44,616 nucleotides of DNA from Gammaproteobacteria bacterium (GTDB taxonomy: Bacteria > Pseudomonadota > Gammaproteobacteria > Pseudomonadales > Pseudohongiellaceae). The position numbers and the translations under genes were made by a program. The notes under the pieces were generated by a model, which was given only the letters and a program-made list of their open reading frames with translations, did not search any database and had not been told where the DNA came from. The stretch lies in NCBI GenBank assembly GCA_030427065.1, contig JAUHWU010000012.1, positions 1-44,616 on the forward strand. Reading direction: 5' to 3'. Within the stretch, counting starts at the first letter, position 1; every line of letters starts with the position of its first letter. This document shows positions 32,026 through 40,303 of this stretch, piece after piece.

Positions 32026-33045
32026 ATGGACTATCGTTATATAGGCAAAAGTGGCCTGCGGGTCAGCCCCATCTGCATGGGCACCATGAGTTTTGGCAGT
32101 TGGAGCAACAAGGCCGAAGCCTTTCGTATTCTGGACAAAAGCTATGAACGCGGCATCAATTTTTTTGATACCGCCGAGATCTACCCGGTGCCACCTGATC
32201 CTGCAACCATTGGCCTGACGGAAGAAATTGTTGGCGAATGGTTGCGCACCAAATCCAGGGATTCGCTGATTATTGCCACCAAGGTCACCGGAGCGGCTTC
32301 CGGCTGGATGGTACCCGTGGTGCGCCATGGCCTGACAGCACTGGATCGCCATCATATCGAGACAGCGGTGGAAGGCAGTTTACGTCGCCTCAACACGGAC
32401 TATATTGATCTGTACCAGGTTCACTGGCCTGATCCTATTACTCCCATACTGGAAACCATGGATGCCCTGGATCGGCTGGTGCAAGCTGGCAAGGTTCGCT
32501 ACCTGGGCACCTCCAATGAGAACGCCTATGGCCTGACCAAAAGTAATACCATTGCCGATTACGAAGGCATGGCACGATTTCAGTCTATTCAGAACAATTT
32601 CTCCCTTTTAAACCGGCGTTTCCTGGACGAACTGGCCAACGTCTGTCGCCGCGAGAATGTCTCCCTGCTGCCCTACTCACCTATAGGCGGTGGCGTGTTG
32701 AGCGGAAAATACAATGATGACCAGATACCCGAAAACGCCCGCTTCTCAGACTATCTGAGTGCCGAAGATCCACGTCAGCGCGCCATGGCGGAACGCTTTG
32801 TGAATGCCGGTACACTGGCCTCCACTGCCCGCTATGCCGACATTGCCAAACAGGCCGGGCTGTCGCCGGTGACGCTGGCCACCGCCTGGAGCATGCAGTT
32901 TGATTTTGTCGCCTCTACCATCATTGGTGCCCGCTCCGCCGAACAGCTGGACGACAGTCTGGCGGCCTTTGATGTGACCCTGAGTGATGAGGTGCTGAAA
33001 CAGTGTGATGCTGTCCATCAGGAGTTTCTGTACCCCATGGGCTAG
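32026..33045 (+). CDS. aldo/keto reductase
   Basis: A 339-residue NADPH-dependent aldo/keto reductase. I chose the ATG at 32026 (MDYRYIGKSGLRVSPI) because this is the family's standard start and GAGAGAAG precedes it; the frame extends to 31945. The catalytic tetrad is readable as D48 and Y53 (FFDTAEIYP), K86 (IATKVTG) and H133 (YQVHWPD). The C-terminal cofactor part SMQFDFVASTIIGARSAEQL is intact. It resembles the YajO/Tas-type subgroup. Substrate is unknown. It stands alone between the alanine-rich gene and the lipoprotein gene. Confidence 0.92.
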   Translation: MDYRYIGKSGLRVSPICMGTMSFGSWSNKAEAFRILDKSYERGINFFDTAEIYPVPPDPATIGLTEEIVGEWLRTKSRDSLIIATKVTGAASGWMVPVVRHGLTALDRHHIETAVEGSLRRLNTDYIDLYQVHWPDPITPILETMDALDRLVQAGKVRYLGTSNENAYGLTKSNTIADYEGMARFQSIQNNFSLLNRRFLDELANVCRRENVSLLPYSPIGGGVLSGKYNDDQIPENARFSDYLSAEDPRQRAMAERFVNAGTLASTARYADIAKQAGLSPVTLATAWSMQFDFVASTIIGARSAEQLDDSLAAFDVTLSDEVLKQCDAVHQEFLYPMG

Positions 33046-33236
33046 GCGCGGGCCTTGGCTTGAAGTGAGCAAAGCTTGCTGACTAATCTCCAGGCACCCT
33101 GTTAATAAAAACTTTCGTATTTATGAAAGGAATTTGCCCGAAATCAAGTCTTGATAAGCGGCTTGTTATTAGCATAAACAATTAGGGATGCTGGAAAGCT
33201 GTGCCAAGGTCTTTTTTGGATTATTGAAGGAGAATC

Positions 33237-33734
33237 ATGAAAAAACTTACTGTAAAGAAGCCGGCACTCAACTGGAAAACGCCTTTTCTTGTTTCACTTC
33301 TGGGATTAATGGCGGCCTGTACTCCCATCGAAAGGCAGCCACGCATTGAAAGAACCATGGGAGTTTCCGCCGGACCTGAGAATGTCTTCAGTCAACCAGT
33401 TGGTGAAATTGTTCCTCAGCTCGCCAATGCCACCGCGACCGGCACCAACGGACGCGTAGGTAGTGAAATGGTGTTCTGGGGATATAAGCTGCAAAACAAC
33501 AGTGACGTGAATTTGTTTGCCTGCGCCATGCTGGATGATGTGGATTGTGATGAAAGAATCGCTAAAATCTGCCCCGCTGGTGGTCAGGAGCAGGCGCGCG
33601 TGTATGAGCCTGGTACCGTCAGGCACATCAATTGTCGCCCAATAGGAGTAGCCGCACCGGGCGATCTGCTGCCCAACTGTGAAGACTATGACAGAAGCTA
33701 TGACCTGATGGTCGGCTTGATGCAGTGCCGGTAA
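33237..33734 (+). CDS. small lipoprotein of unknown function
   Basis: A 165-residue protein with a lipoprotein-type signal ending at Cys28 (LLGLMAAC). The mature part has several more cysteines (FACAMLDDVDCDERIAKICP, INCRP, NCEDYD, MQC) that could form disulfides. I do not recognise the family. AAGGAG lies just before the ATG. It is followed by a terminator and seems to be a single gene. Confidence 0.75.
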   Translation: MKKLTVKKPALNWKTPFLVSLLGLMAACTPIERQPRIERTMGVSAGPENVFSQPVGEIVPQLANATATGTNGRVGSEMVFWGYKLQNNSDVNLFACAMLDDVDCDERIAKICPAGGQEQARVYEPGTVRHINCRPIGVAAPGDLLPNCEDYDRSYDLMVGLMQCR

Positions 33735-33764
33735 ATCCGGCTTACGCAGTCCGATTATTGCCGG

Positions 33765-33808
33765 GGTCCTGAATGGTTTGGAACTCTTCAGGGCCCAGGG
33801 CTTTTTTT
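33765..33808 (+). terminator. terminator of the lipoprotein gene
   Basis: GGTCCTGAA at 33765-33773 pairs with TTCAGGGCC at 33787-33795 (one wobble pair); CAGGGC and seven T follow to 33808. Confidence 0.55.
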
Positions 33809-34018
33809 GATTGATAGATTTGTAGGTTTATAGGTTGATAGCCGGTGACGGAATATCCCTTACGAGCACCAACTTTCCCCTCCAACTTCCCCCTCCAACT
33901 CCCCCTGACCCGGCCTGTGCCCTGGTTAAATTTAAAAGTCCGCATTGCAGCAATTATGGACATAATGATTTTAGCTGTTTACTCTGAGCCTCTCAGTATA
34001 AGAATTAAAAAACTCATT
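33809..34018. other. intergenic stretch with short direct repeats
   Basis: Three CTCCAACT-type copies lie at about 33869-33902 in a C-rich stretch. The frame of the next gene is open here from a GTG at 33845, but the residues (Pro-rich) look non-coding. No promoter was recognised. Confidence 0.4.
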
Positions 34019-36484
34019 ATGAAACCTGGCTGTTTTGCAAATCGGGGAAAGGGACTTCTATTCATACTTTGCTTGGCACTTAACACGCCAGCGCTGGCTA
34101 ATGTTCAGCTCACTGCCCAGCAAACTGCAGCCTTGAGCGGTCTGTGTAACGGCTCGGCAAGCGGATTAGCGGCGACCAAATCCCAGCTGGGAGTTATGGC
34201 TTTTGGTGATGGAAAAACCGATCCCGCCCACGAAGCCTTACCCACCAGCATTCGGGCGAACTCCTTTGCTGATGCAGGCCTTATCCTCTGCCTTGATTAC
34301 CATGAAACTGAAATTGACCAATGTAATTACTGGTTATTCAATGTGCCACGAGTGAGGATCGATATCGAGGCCCGACTGATATCGGTGAGGTCTCCTGCAA
34401 ACGCCATCAGTTCCATGAGCATGAATGGTCAGGAGCCACCCAGCTGTAATCTGGCTGGCATTATTACCAGCAGGACTAAAAAAATCAGTGGCGAGGCCCC
34501 GGATGCCTCTGTCTTCATGGATTTTCTCGATGCCAGCGGCGCTAACCTGCATGACTCGGACAGTGATGGCCTGAGCAATATCCTTGAACATATCACCGGC
34601 ACAGACCCCGAGGTATTCGATGAGGCAAATGTCACTTCGCAGATTACCGTCAACGGCAGCACCAGTCTGGAGGTGGTGGAATCGGAAAACGTCACGCTTA
34701 CTCTTGACTTTGATCCAGGTAACTATAGCAATCAAACCGCCGACTATAGTGTCTGGATCAATAATGGTGATCAGGTCTTTTCCTATGTCCTTGGCAGCGG
34801 CTTCGAAGAAACTCCGCTGCCTGAAATCACAGTCAGGGGCAAAGCCAAAAAATTCCGCAATTTTCCGCTAACCACCTTGCCCACCTTTGGTAGTGGTGAT
34901 TATCAACTGTATTTTTCTGTTGCTATCAATGGCGAGGTTATTACCGATTCTACTGCATTGTTGTCAGTAATAAGTAATGAATGGGTTTTTGAGGAAGTGA
35001 CTTTACTTGCCGGGATTGACCACCAGCATGGATTTCTCCCCGAAGAAATTGTGCTCAGAGAGGAGTTATCACTTTTGGTTGCAGGGGTAGCTGCAGGTGA
35101 TTATGACAGGGATGGCTGGGTAGATTTGTATTTCACACAGGGGGACATTGGTAAAAACCTGCTCTACCGCAACCTCGGAGATGGCACTTTTGAAGAAGTC
35201 GCTGACATTGCCGGTGTAGCTGTTGCAGCCCCGTTGAATGTTTTTGAGGATGATAATCTGGCGCAAAATTCCGGCGCCACTTTTGCCGATTACGACGGTG
35301 ATGGCTGGCTCGATCTCCTGGTGATGGGAATTAATGACTCCAACCAGCCTATTCTGTTTCGCAACAACCGGGACGGGACATTTTCAGATGTCACAATCCA
35401 GTCAAAAATTCCCAAAATGTTCCAGAGCATGAGTGCCAGCTTTGCTGACTACGACAAAGATGGTGATCTTGATTTCAACATCACTCACTGGACCAATAAT
35501 GGACAACAAAAACGTCTGTTCAGACAAAACAGTGATAACAGCTTTACCGATGTCTCTGAAGCGGCAGGATTGGAAAGTGTCATCATCAATGGCTTTACCG
35601 GTAATTTTGCCGATATTGATAATGATGGCTGGCTTGACCTCTTGATAGCTGCTGATTTTGGTACCAGCCAGGTATTTATAAATAATACTGACGGCACTTT
35701 TTCAGTGGCAACCGGCCCGGAAATTACTGACGACCTTGGCATGGGGGCTGCGGTCGGTGATTATGACAACGATGGTGATCTGGACTGGTTTGTAACCAGT
35801 GTTTATGACTATACAAATGATTTCCCCGAAGTAGACGGAAATCGATTCTATAGAAATGATGGCGATGGCACTTTCACCGATATCACCAGCAAGGCTCGAA
35901 CCCGTGACGGTGGCTGGGGCTGGGGCACCTGTTTTGCTGATTTCAACAACGATGGTCACCTTGATCTTTTTCAGACCAATGGCTGGACAGGAATTAATAA
36001 CTCCGACTTTAGTATCTATCTTGAAGACAAGGCTCTGCTCTATGTCAATCTGCAGGATGGTTCATTCAGCAATCAGGCTGAGCTCAGGAAGGTAGATGAT
36101 GCCGACCAGGGTCGAGGAGTTGTCTGTTTTGACTATGACCGCGATGGCGATATCGATATTCTGGTGGCCAATAATCGCGGCCGTCCCCGCTTGTATGAAA
36201 ACCGCGGCCTTTTTGGGCAGCACTGGCTCAATGTCAGACTGGAAGGCGAAGAGAAGAATACTGAAGCAATAGGCGCCAGGGTTTATCTCACGGCCAATGG
36301 CATAACCCAGATGCGCGAACTCAGAGCCGGCAATAATTTTATGTCACAAAACCCGGTAATCGCACATTTTGGGCTGGGTCCAAGCGATATTGCAGAAGAG
36401 ATTCGTGTAGTGTGGCCGTCCGGCCGTGAAGTAATACTTGAGGATATAAGCGCTGATCAGACTTTGCTTATAACTCCTGAGTAA
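34019..36484 (+). CDS. FG-GAP/VCBS repeat protein with UnbV (ASPIC) domain
   Basis: An 821-residue exported protein from the ATG at 34019, chosen because a signal peptide follows (LLFILCLALNTPALA); the frame is open from 33845. The first 330 residues include a short calcium-type motif (DSDSDGLSNILEHITGTDP) and a beta-sandwich. About seven FG-GAP/VCBS repeats follow, each with a calcium loop such as GDYDRDGWVDLYF, ADYDGDGWLDLLV, GDYDNDGDLDWFV and FDYDRDGDIDILV. The C-terminal 80 residues are an ASPIC/UnbV domain (HWLNVRLEG, GARVYL, HFGLG, VWPSG). It should be a secreted or surface calcium-binding propeller; the ligand is unknown. Confidence 0.88.
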   Translation: MKPGCFANRGKGLLFILCLALNTPALANVQLTAQQTAALSGLCNGSASGLAATKSQLGVMAFGDGKTDPAHEALPTSIRANSFADAGLILCLDYHETEIDQCNYWLFNVPRVRIDIEARLISVRSPANAISSMSMNGQEPPSCNLAGIITSRTKKISGEAPDASVFMDFLDASGANLHDSDSDGLSNILEHITGTDPEVFDEANVTSQITVNGSTSLEVVESENVTLTLDFDPGNYSNQTADYSVWINNGDQVFSYVLGSGFEETPLPEITVRGKAKKFRNFPLTTLPTFGSGDYQLYFSVAINGEVITDSTALLSVISNEWVFEEVTLLAGIDHQHGFLPEEIVLREELSLLVAGVAAGDYDRDGWVDLYFTQGDIGKNLLYRNLGDGTFEEVADIAGVAVAAPLNVFEDDNLAQNSGATFADYDGDGWLDLLVMGINDSNQPILFRNNRDGTFSDVTIQSKIPKMFQSMSASFADYDKDGDLDFNITHWTNNGQQKRLFRQNSDNSFTDVSEAAGLESVIINGFTGNFADIDNDGWLDLLIAADFGTSQVFINNTDGTFSVATGPEITDDLGMGAAVGDYDNDGDLDWFVTSVYDYTNDFPEVDGNRFYRNDGDGTFTDITSKARTRDGGWGWGTCFADFNNDGHLDLFQTNGWTGINNSDFSIYLEDKALLYVNLQDGSFSNQAELRKVDDADQGRGVVCFDYDRDGDIDILVANNRGRPRLYENRGLFGQHWLNVRLEGEEKNTEAIGARVYLTANGITQMRELRAGNNFMSQNPVIAHFGLGPSDIAEEIRVVWPSGREVILEDISADQTLLITPE

Positions 36485-36502
36485 TCAAGTCGAAGACAAT
36501 AA

Positions 36503-38773
36503 TCAGGGATTGCCGGAGAAATATGCCTGGGCTTTCGAGAAGGCATCCTGACCAATGGTAATACCTATCAAACGTCCGGGGATGTCATCCATGGGAGGAT
36601 GAATACCCCCCCATATCCTGGAAAGACTGGTCTGGTCGGAAGCATCCTGATAAGTCGCCCACTGCAACACCACATCCACTGAAGGACCCTGTTCAAATAC
36701 CAGGAATTCGTTTTTTGGCGCAACAAATTCACCCAGGCCGCCCGGAAAGTATGGACTGCCAGTAAACAGGGTCATCACTTCAGCTGCCGCTCTTGAAAAA
36801 GTGCTGTGCCCGGACAAATAGCCAGCGAATGGTGGAGACACGAAAGTCGGACGCTGATAGGGCCACCAGTTTTCCGCCAGAATCCACCCCACGCCGGCAT
36901 AATCAGTTTCAGGATCTTCAACAAAGTCAGGGCCGCGCCAGGTAAACAGTTTGAGTTTGCCAATATGCTCACCATTTTCCCCCGCCAGTGCATCATCAGT
37001 ATCCACCAGCTCGATAAGGCCTTCAACCAAGCCCAGCCCTTTTGGATCATAACCGGGTAGATCCGGGGAAGTACGCTGACCCAGCTCAGCCATATGGCGA
37101 ATCGCTGACACCGGCCGGGAAGAATCGTAATAACCTTTGATTCCCCAGGCTGTGACCGCAGAATCATGCATGGCGCCACCAAGCACAAAGTAACCTTTCA
37201 CATCCCATTCCAGATCGCTGACCATTGCGTCGCTGCCAGCAATACGTTTCTCCAACAGGGGATCATCTGTCACATGATTAAAAATAGTAAACCAGTGCCC
37301 GGGCGGGGTTTCCGAATCCGGACCATCTGCCCAGAACTCTGCCAGCACGCGAGCATAATCGCCTCTGGGAACCAGTTGTGACTGGTAGGGTTCACCAGTC
37401 ACAGGATTTAACCTGTGACCGGAAGAAGGATCACCACCATTTACCTGATCAAAGAACCGGGTCATCTGGTCCTGATTGACTGGATAGTCGTTAACCCGAT
37501 CAAGGTTGCCGGAAGCCGCCGGCGAGATGTCCCACAACACGCCATCATCGGGATCAAGGTGGGAAGACCAGTGTACGACGGTTTCGAAATTCCATTGGAA
37601 AATGGCTTGCTCATCTTCCTCTTTTAATAAGGCCTGACTGCCGGGATCATGATAAACCTGCCACTGGGCACCATCACGCTCATAAATAGTCAGATCAGAT
37701 TCATCCAGAGCAAAGGCATTTACTGATCCCCATTCCGGGCTAACGAATTCCGGCGTGGATTGACTGAATATATTGCCACTTTGATCCCGAAAAATCTCAA
37801 AGGAAAGTGGCTGCCAACGATCCGGATCAATCAGCGTGGTATTACCAGAACGCTCTGGAAACATCGGCTCATTAACCGGCTCATAAACAAGAGAAGCATA
37901 ATCATTGGCTTCATTAGCCCCGTCCATCAGGCCGTAGTCGATGACACATTGCGCTATATAGTTGCCTAGCGCTGCCGCGGACCCCTGACTATAGTCAGTC
38001 GAATCAAATTCCGAATCCAATCCTGATAACAACATCAGGTCTTCGTATATACCCATTACACTGTCAGCATCAGGGGCGTCGGCAAAGCGATGCTTGAGTA
38101 ATTGATAGGCGGCATAACTAATGGCTTTACGCTGCGCATCCAGTTTGTCCTGCGGCGCACTGAAACCAACAAAATTACAGGTAAAACCATGCAGATTTTG
38201 CCCCAGCAGATAGTTGCCTGCAGCGCCCTGCTCTATCACTGCCCAGGCGTCATACATGGCCACTGCAGTATGGAAAAGGTTGCGCGCATGCACGGTTGGT
38301 CGGGCCAGGTCACCGCGAATACTTTCCAATAGAGCTTCGTTCCAGATGCGGGCCGCCGAGTGATCAAGGTCATAACGCAGGCGCCTGGCAGCAATCACAG
38401 AAAAAGTATACTCATCGGTCGATGAATCCAGCGATACATCCATGACCACATCGGCAAAGGCAACACCATTGCTAAATTTCACCAAGGGTAAAACCAGGCC
38501 TTGTTCATTATCAAAATAAGGCATCTTTGCCAACTCATGAGCCACGGAACTAAAGCTGGCAAGAATAAATTGTGGGCGGACAGCTTCTGGATCGAAAACC
38601 AAACAGACATCATAGATAGTGTCATCTTTGGTTACTTGCATTGGGAAACACAACTCTCCACTGCCAAGATTAAACTGCGCTACGGCCACCTCTCTTTCCT
38701 GAGCCGATAAGCTGCCACTCAGAAATAATCCTGCCAAAAAGGTCAGTGGAAATTTAAGATGCCTGTTCAGCAT
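36503..38773 (-). CDS. vanadium-dependent haloperoxidase/PAP2-like protein
   Basis: A 756-residue exported protein (signal ends near GSLSAQ) of the vanadium haloperoxidase/acid phosphatase type 2 superfamily. The phosphate/vanadate site is seen as RP (WWPYQRPTFVSPP), SGHST with H656, SR after it, and SRIWGGIHPPMDD with R720 and H725. The Lys usually found seven residues before RP is Glu here. An early family stretch reads ESIRGDLARPTVHARNLFHT. It could oxidise halides with peroxide, or be a phosphatase-like relative; the activity is not proven. It is convergent with the UnbV gene. Confidence 0.82.
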   Translation of the reverse strand: MLNRHLKFPLTFLAGLFLSGSLSAQEREVAVAQFNLGSGELCFPMQVTKDDTIYDVCLVFDPEAVRPQFILASFSSVAHELAKMPYFDNEQGLVLPLVKFSNGVAFADVVMDVSLDSSTDEYTFSVIAARRLRYDLDHSAARIWNEALLESIRGDLARPTVHARNLFHTAVAMYDAWAVIEQGAAGNYLLGQNLHGFTCNFVGFSAPQDKLDAQRKAISYAAYQLLKHRFADAPDADSVMGIYEDLMLLSGLDSEFDSTDYSQGSAAALGNYIAQCVIDYGLMDGANEANDYASLVYEPVNEPMFPERSGNTTLIDPDRWQPLSFEIFRDQSGNIFSQSTPEFVSPEWGSVNAFALDESDLTIYERDGAQWQVYHDPGSQALLKEEDEQAIFQWNFETVVHWSSHLDPDDGVLWDISPAASGNLDRVNDYPVNQDQMTRFFDQVNGGDPSSGHRLNPVTGEPYQSQLVPRGDYARVLAEFWADGPDSETPPGHWFTIFNHVTDDPLLEKRIAGSDAMVSDLEWDVKGYFVLGGAMHDSAVTAWGIKGYYDSSRPVSAIRHMAELGQRTSPDLPGYDPKGLGLVEGLIELVDTDDALAGENGEHIGKLKLFTWRGPDFVEDPETDYAGVGWILAENWWPYQRPTFVSPPFAGYLSGHSTFSRAAAEVMTLFTGSPYFPGGLGEFVAPKNEFLVFEQGPSVDVVLQWATYQDASDQTSLSRIWGGIHPPMDDIPGRLIGITIGQDAFSKAQAYFSGNP

Positions 38774-39156
38774 TACAGTTTCTTCAAAGCTTCATAAAAG
38801 TTGATTGAAATTTTGTGGCTAGCTTTTATTAAAAAAAAAAAACCAGTACGGATAAACTATTATTATTTTTTCATTCATAGCAGATAAAGATATTGACAGA
38901 TTCAGCGTTTAATTTCGTCCATTCTGGTAAAAATATTCAAAAAAACCTGCGCCATTTCACCGACAACCAATTGCAAACCAACCAACTATTCAAAAGACTA
39001 TTCCCTGATAATTTGTTAAACCCTTACCACTTACATGATTGAACTGAAAAAAGCGCTACTATATACTGATATTCCAGACTTATGGGCTTGCAAAGACCCC
39101 GTCAAAATAAAAATGCAATCCATGTTTATCCAACGAACATAATAAAGAACCTGAAC
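38774..39156. other. A/T-rich divergent intergenic region
   Basis: No gene is seen. It has a 12-base A-run at 38831-38842 near the haloperoxidase-like start, and a good sigma70-type promoter for the next plus-strand gene at 39039-39067. Confidence 0.6.
39039..39067 (+). promoter_or_regulatory. sigma70-type promoter
   Basis: TTGAAC (39039-39044) and TATACT (39062-39067) are separated by 17 bases. Transcription would start near 39074, about 83 bases before the ATG at 39157. Confidence 0.55.
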
Positions 39157-39759
39157 ATGATATCACCCAGCGGACTGGTCAAAGGATTGCTCCTGGCAAT
39201 TCTCTCTTCTCACTGCCTGAGCGCACAAGCCCAGGAAACTGAATTTACCGATTGCCGATCCATTACAGATCGCCAGGCGCGCTATGCTTGTTATGACCGC
39301 ATTGAGGCCAGTGAAAACAGGGGAGTCGTTGAACTTGATAAACCAGCTCCCCGCGCAAATCCTGACAATTTACCCGTAATCAGTTTGCCCTCGAGAAACC
39401 GCGAGCTTGTCAGTGACACCCCTGCTGCGGAAAGTCAGCAGGGCAGTGACCAGGACAACAGTAAGCAAGAAATAGAGGATTTTGGCCGCAACACAGCGTC
39501 TGGCAATTCATCGAGAATAGTGGAGGGAGATGAGGGTCAGAAAGAACTGATAGATACCATTGCCTCTATCAGGCCGCTCGGCCAGGGTTTGTCAGTCATT
39601 ACCTTATCCAATGGTCAGAAATGGCAGCAGATGATCACCAAGCGCTATTTCCTGAAAGAAGGCGAAGAAGTCAGAATTTACCCAACGATCTGGGGCAGCT
39701 CTTACCGCCTGACGTCAGAACGATTGGGTGGATTTATTCAGGTCAAACGCGTGAATTAA
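39157..39759 (+). CDS. exported protein with CYD motif, function unknown
   Basis: A 200-residue protein from the ATG at 39157 (MISPSGLVKGLLLAILSSHC), which begins a signal peptide ending near SAQAQ; the frame is open from 39082. After cleavage comes DCRSITDRQARYACYDRI, a two-cysteine motif seen at the N-terminus of many small proteobacterial periplasmic proteins. The middle is polar and likely disordered. The C-terminal part (LGQGLSVITLSNGQKWQQM, then GSSYRLTSERLGGFIQVKRV) looks like a small beta domain. No function can be given. Confidence 0.75.
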   Translation: MISPSGLVKGLLLAILSSHCLSAQAQETEFTDCRSITDRQARYACYDRIEASENRGVVELDKPAPRANPDNLPVISLPSRNRELVSDTPAAESQQGSDQDNSKQEIEDFGRNTASGNSSRIVEGDEGQKELIDTIASIRPLGQGLSVITLSNGQKWQQMITKRYFLKEGEEVRIYPTIWGSSYRLTSERLGGFIQVKRVN

Positions 39760-39982
39760 TTTTTTGCAGCAGGTATTTACTCTTTTCTCCTCCACTGTAC
39801 TCTCTACTAAGACATGTCCAGCCTTTAATCCATACCCATGCCCTGATGGCTTTTATCTTTGAAAATCATGCTGTTATAGCTGGCCACCTGCATTCTTCAT
39901 AACTCCCGGACAGCAGCATTCGCTTCCACATTTTTTACAAAAAAATAATTCCGTGTGAGCAGTTTTCCATCATTAATTGGCG

Positions 39983-39996
39983 GTGAATTAATTCAC
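39983..39996. promoter_or_regulatory. perfect 14-bp palindrome GTGAATTAATTCAC
   Basis: GTGAATTAATTCAC is its own reverse complement. It is flanked at a distance by GTGTG (39953-39957) and CACAC (40003-40007), which add an outer inverted pair. It lies about 150 bases before the candidate promoter of the receptor gene and could be an operator. Confidence 0.4.
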
Positions 39997-40143
39997 GTTC
40001 CGCACACTTGCTTCCTCTTTTGCCTCACCATGGCCATCAAACATATCAACCATTCTCAAGATTGGGCAACAAGTCCTTGATAATATGGATTTATTTTATT
40101 CCCGTTAATTCTGTCTGGCAGACCGGATATTGAGGGTTATCAA

Positions 40144-40173
40144 TTGACTTTAAAGGCTTTGATGCCTTATCTT
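40144..40173 (+). promoter_or_regulatory. candidate promoter of the receptor gene
   Basis: TTGACT (40144-40149) and TATCTT (40168-40173) are 18 bases apart, which would give a leader of about 125 bases. Confidence 0.4.
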
Positions 40174-40303
40174 AGCTAGTGCTGACAAGCTCGAAGTAGT
40201 TGTTGGCCTCATTTAGGGGGTGAGCATCGTTTTTATTTCTTGCACTTTTCAGCATTACTAAAATTAATTTTTGTAATCCTAAAAAATAATGAAGGGGAGT
40301 AAC

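Larger units (their letters stand above)
39760..40303. other. long leader region of the TonB-dependent receptor gene
   Basis: A 544-base stretch without a supported gene. It holds a perfect 14-base palindrome at 39983-39996, a sigma70-like promoter at 40144-40173 whose spacer forms a small hairpin (AAGGC-N6-GCCTT), and the strong ribosome site AAGGGGAG just before the ATG at 40304. Confidence 0.55.

Noticed and set aside
39621-39902. Plus-strand 93-codon frame after the CYD-motif protein
   Set aside because: Half overlaps the supported gene in another frame; there is no ribosome site and the composition is random.
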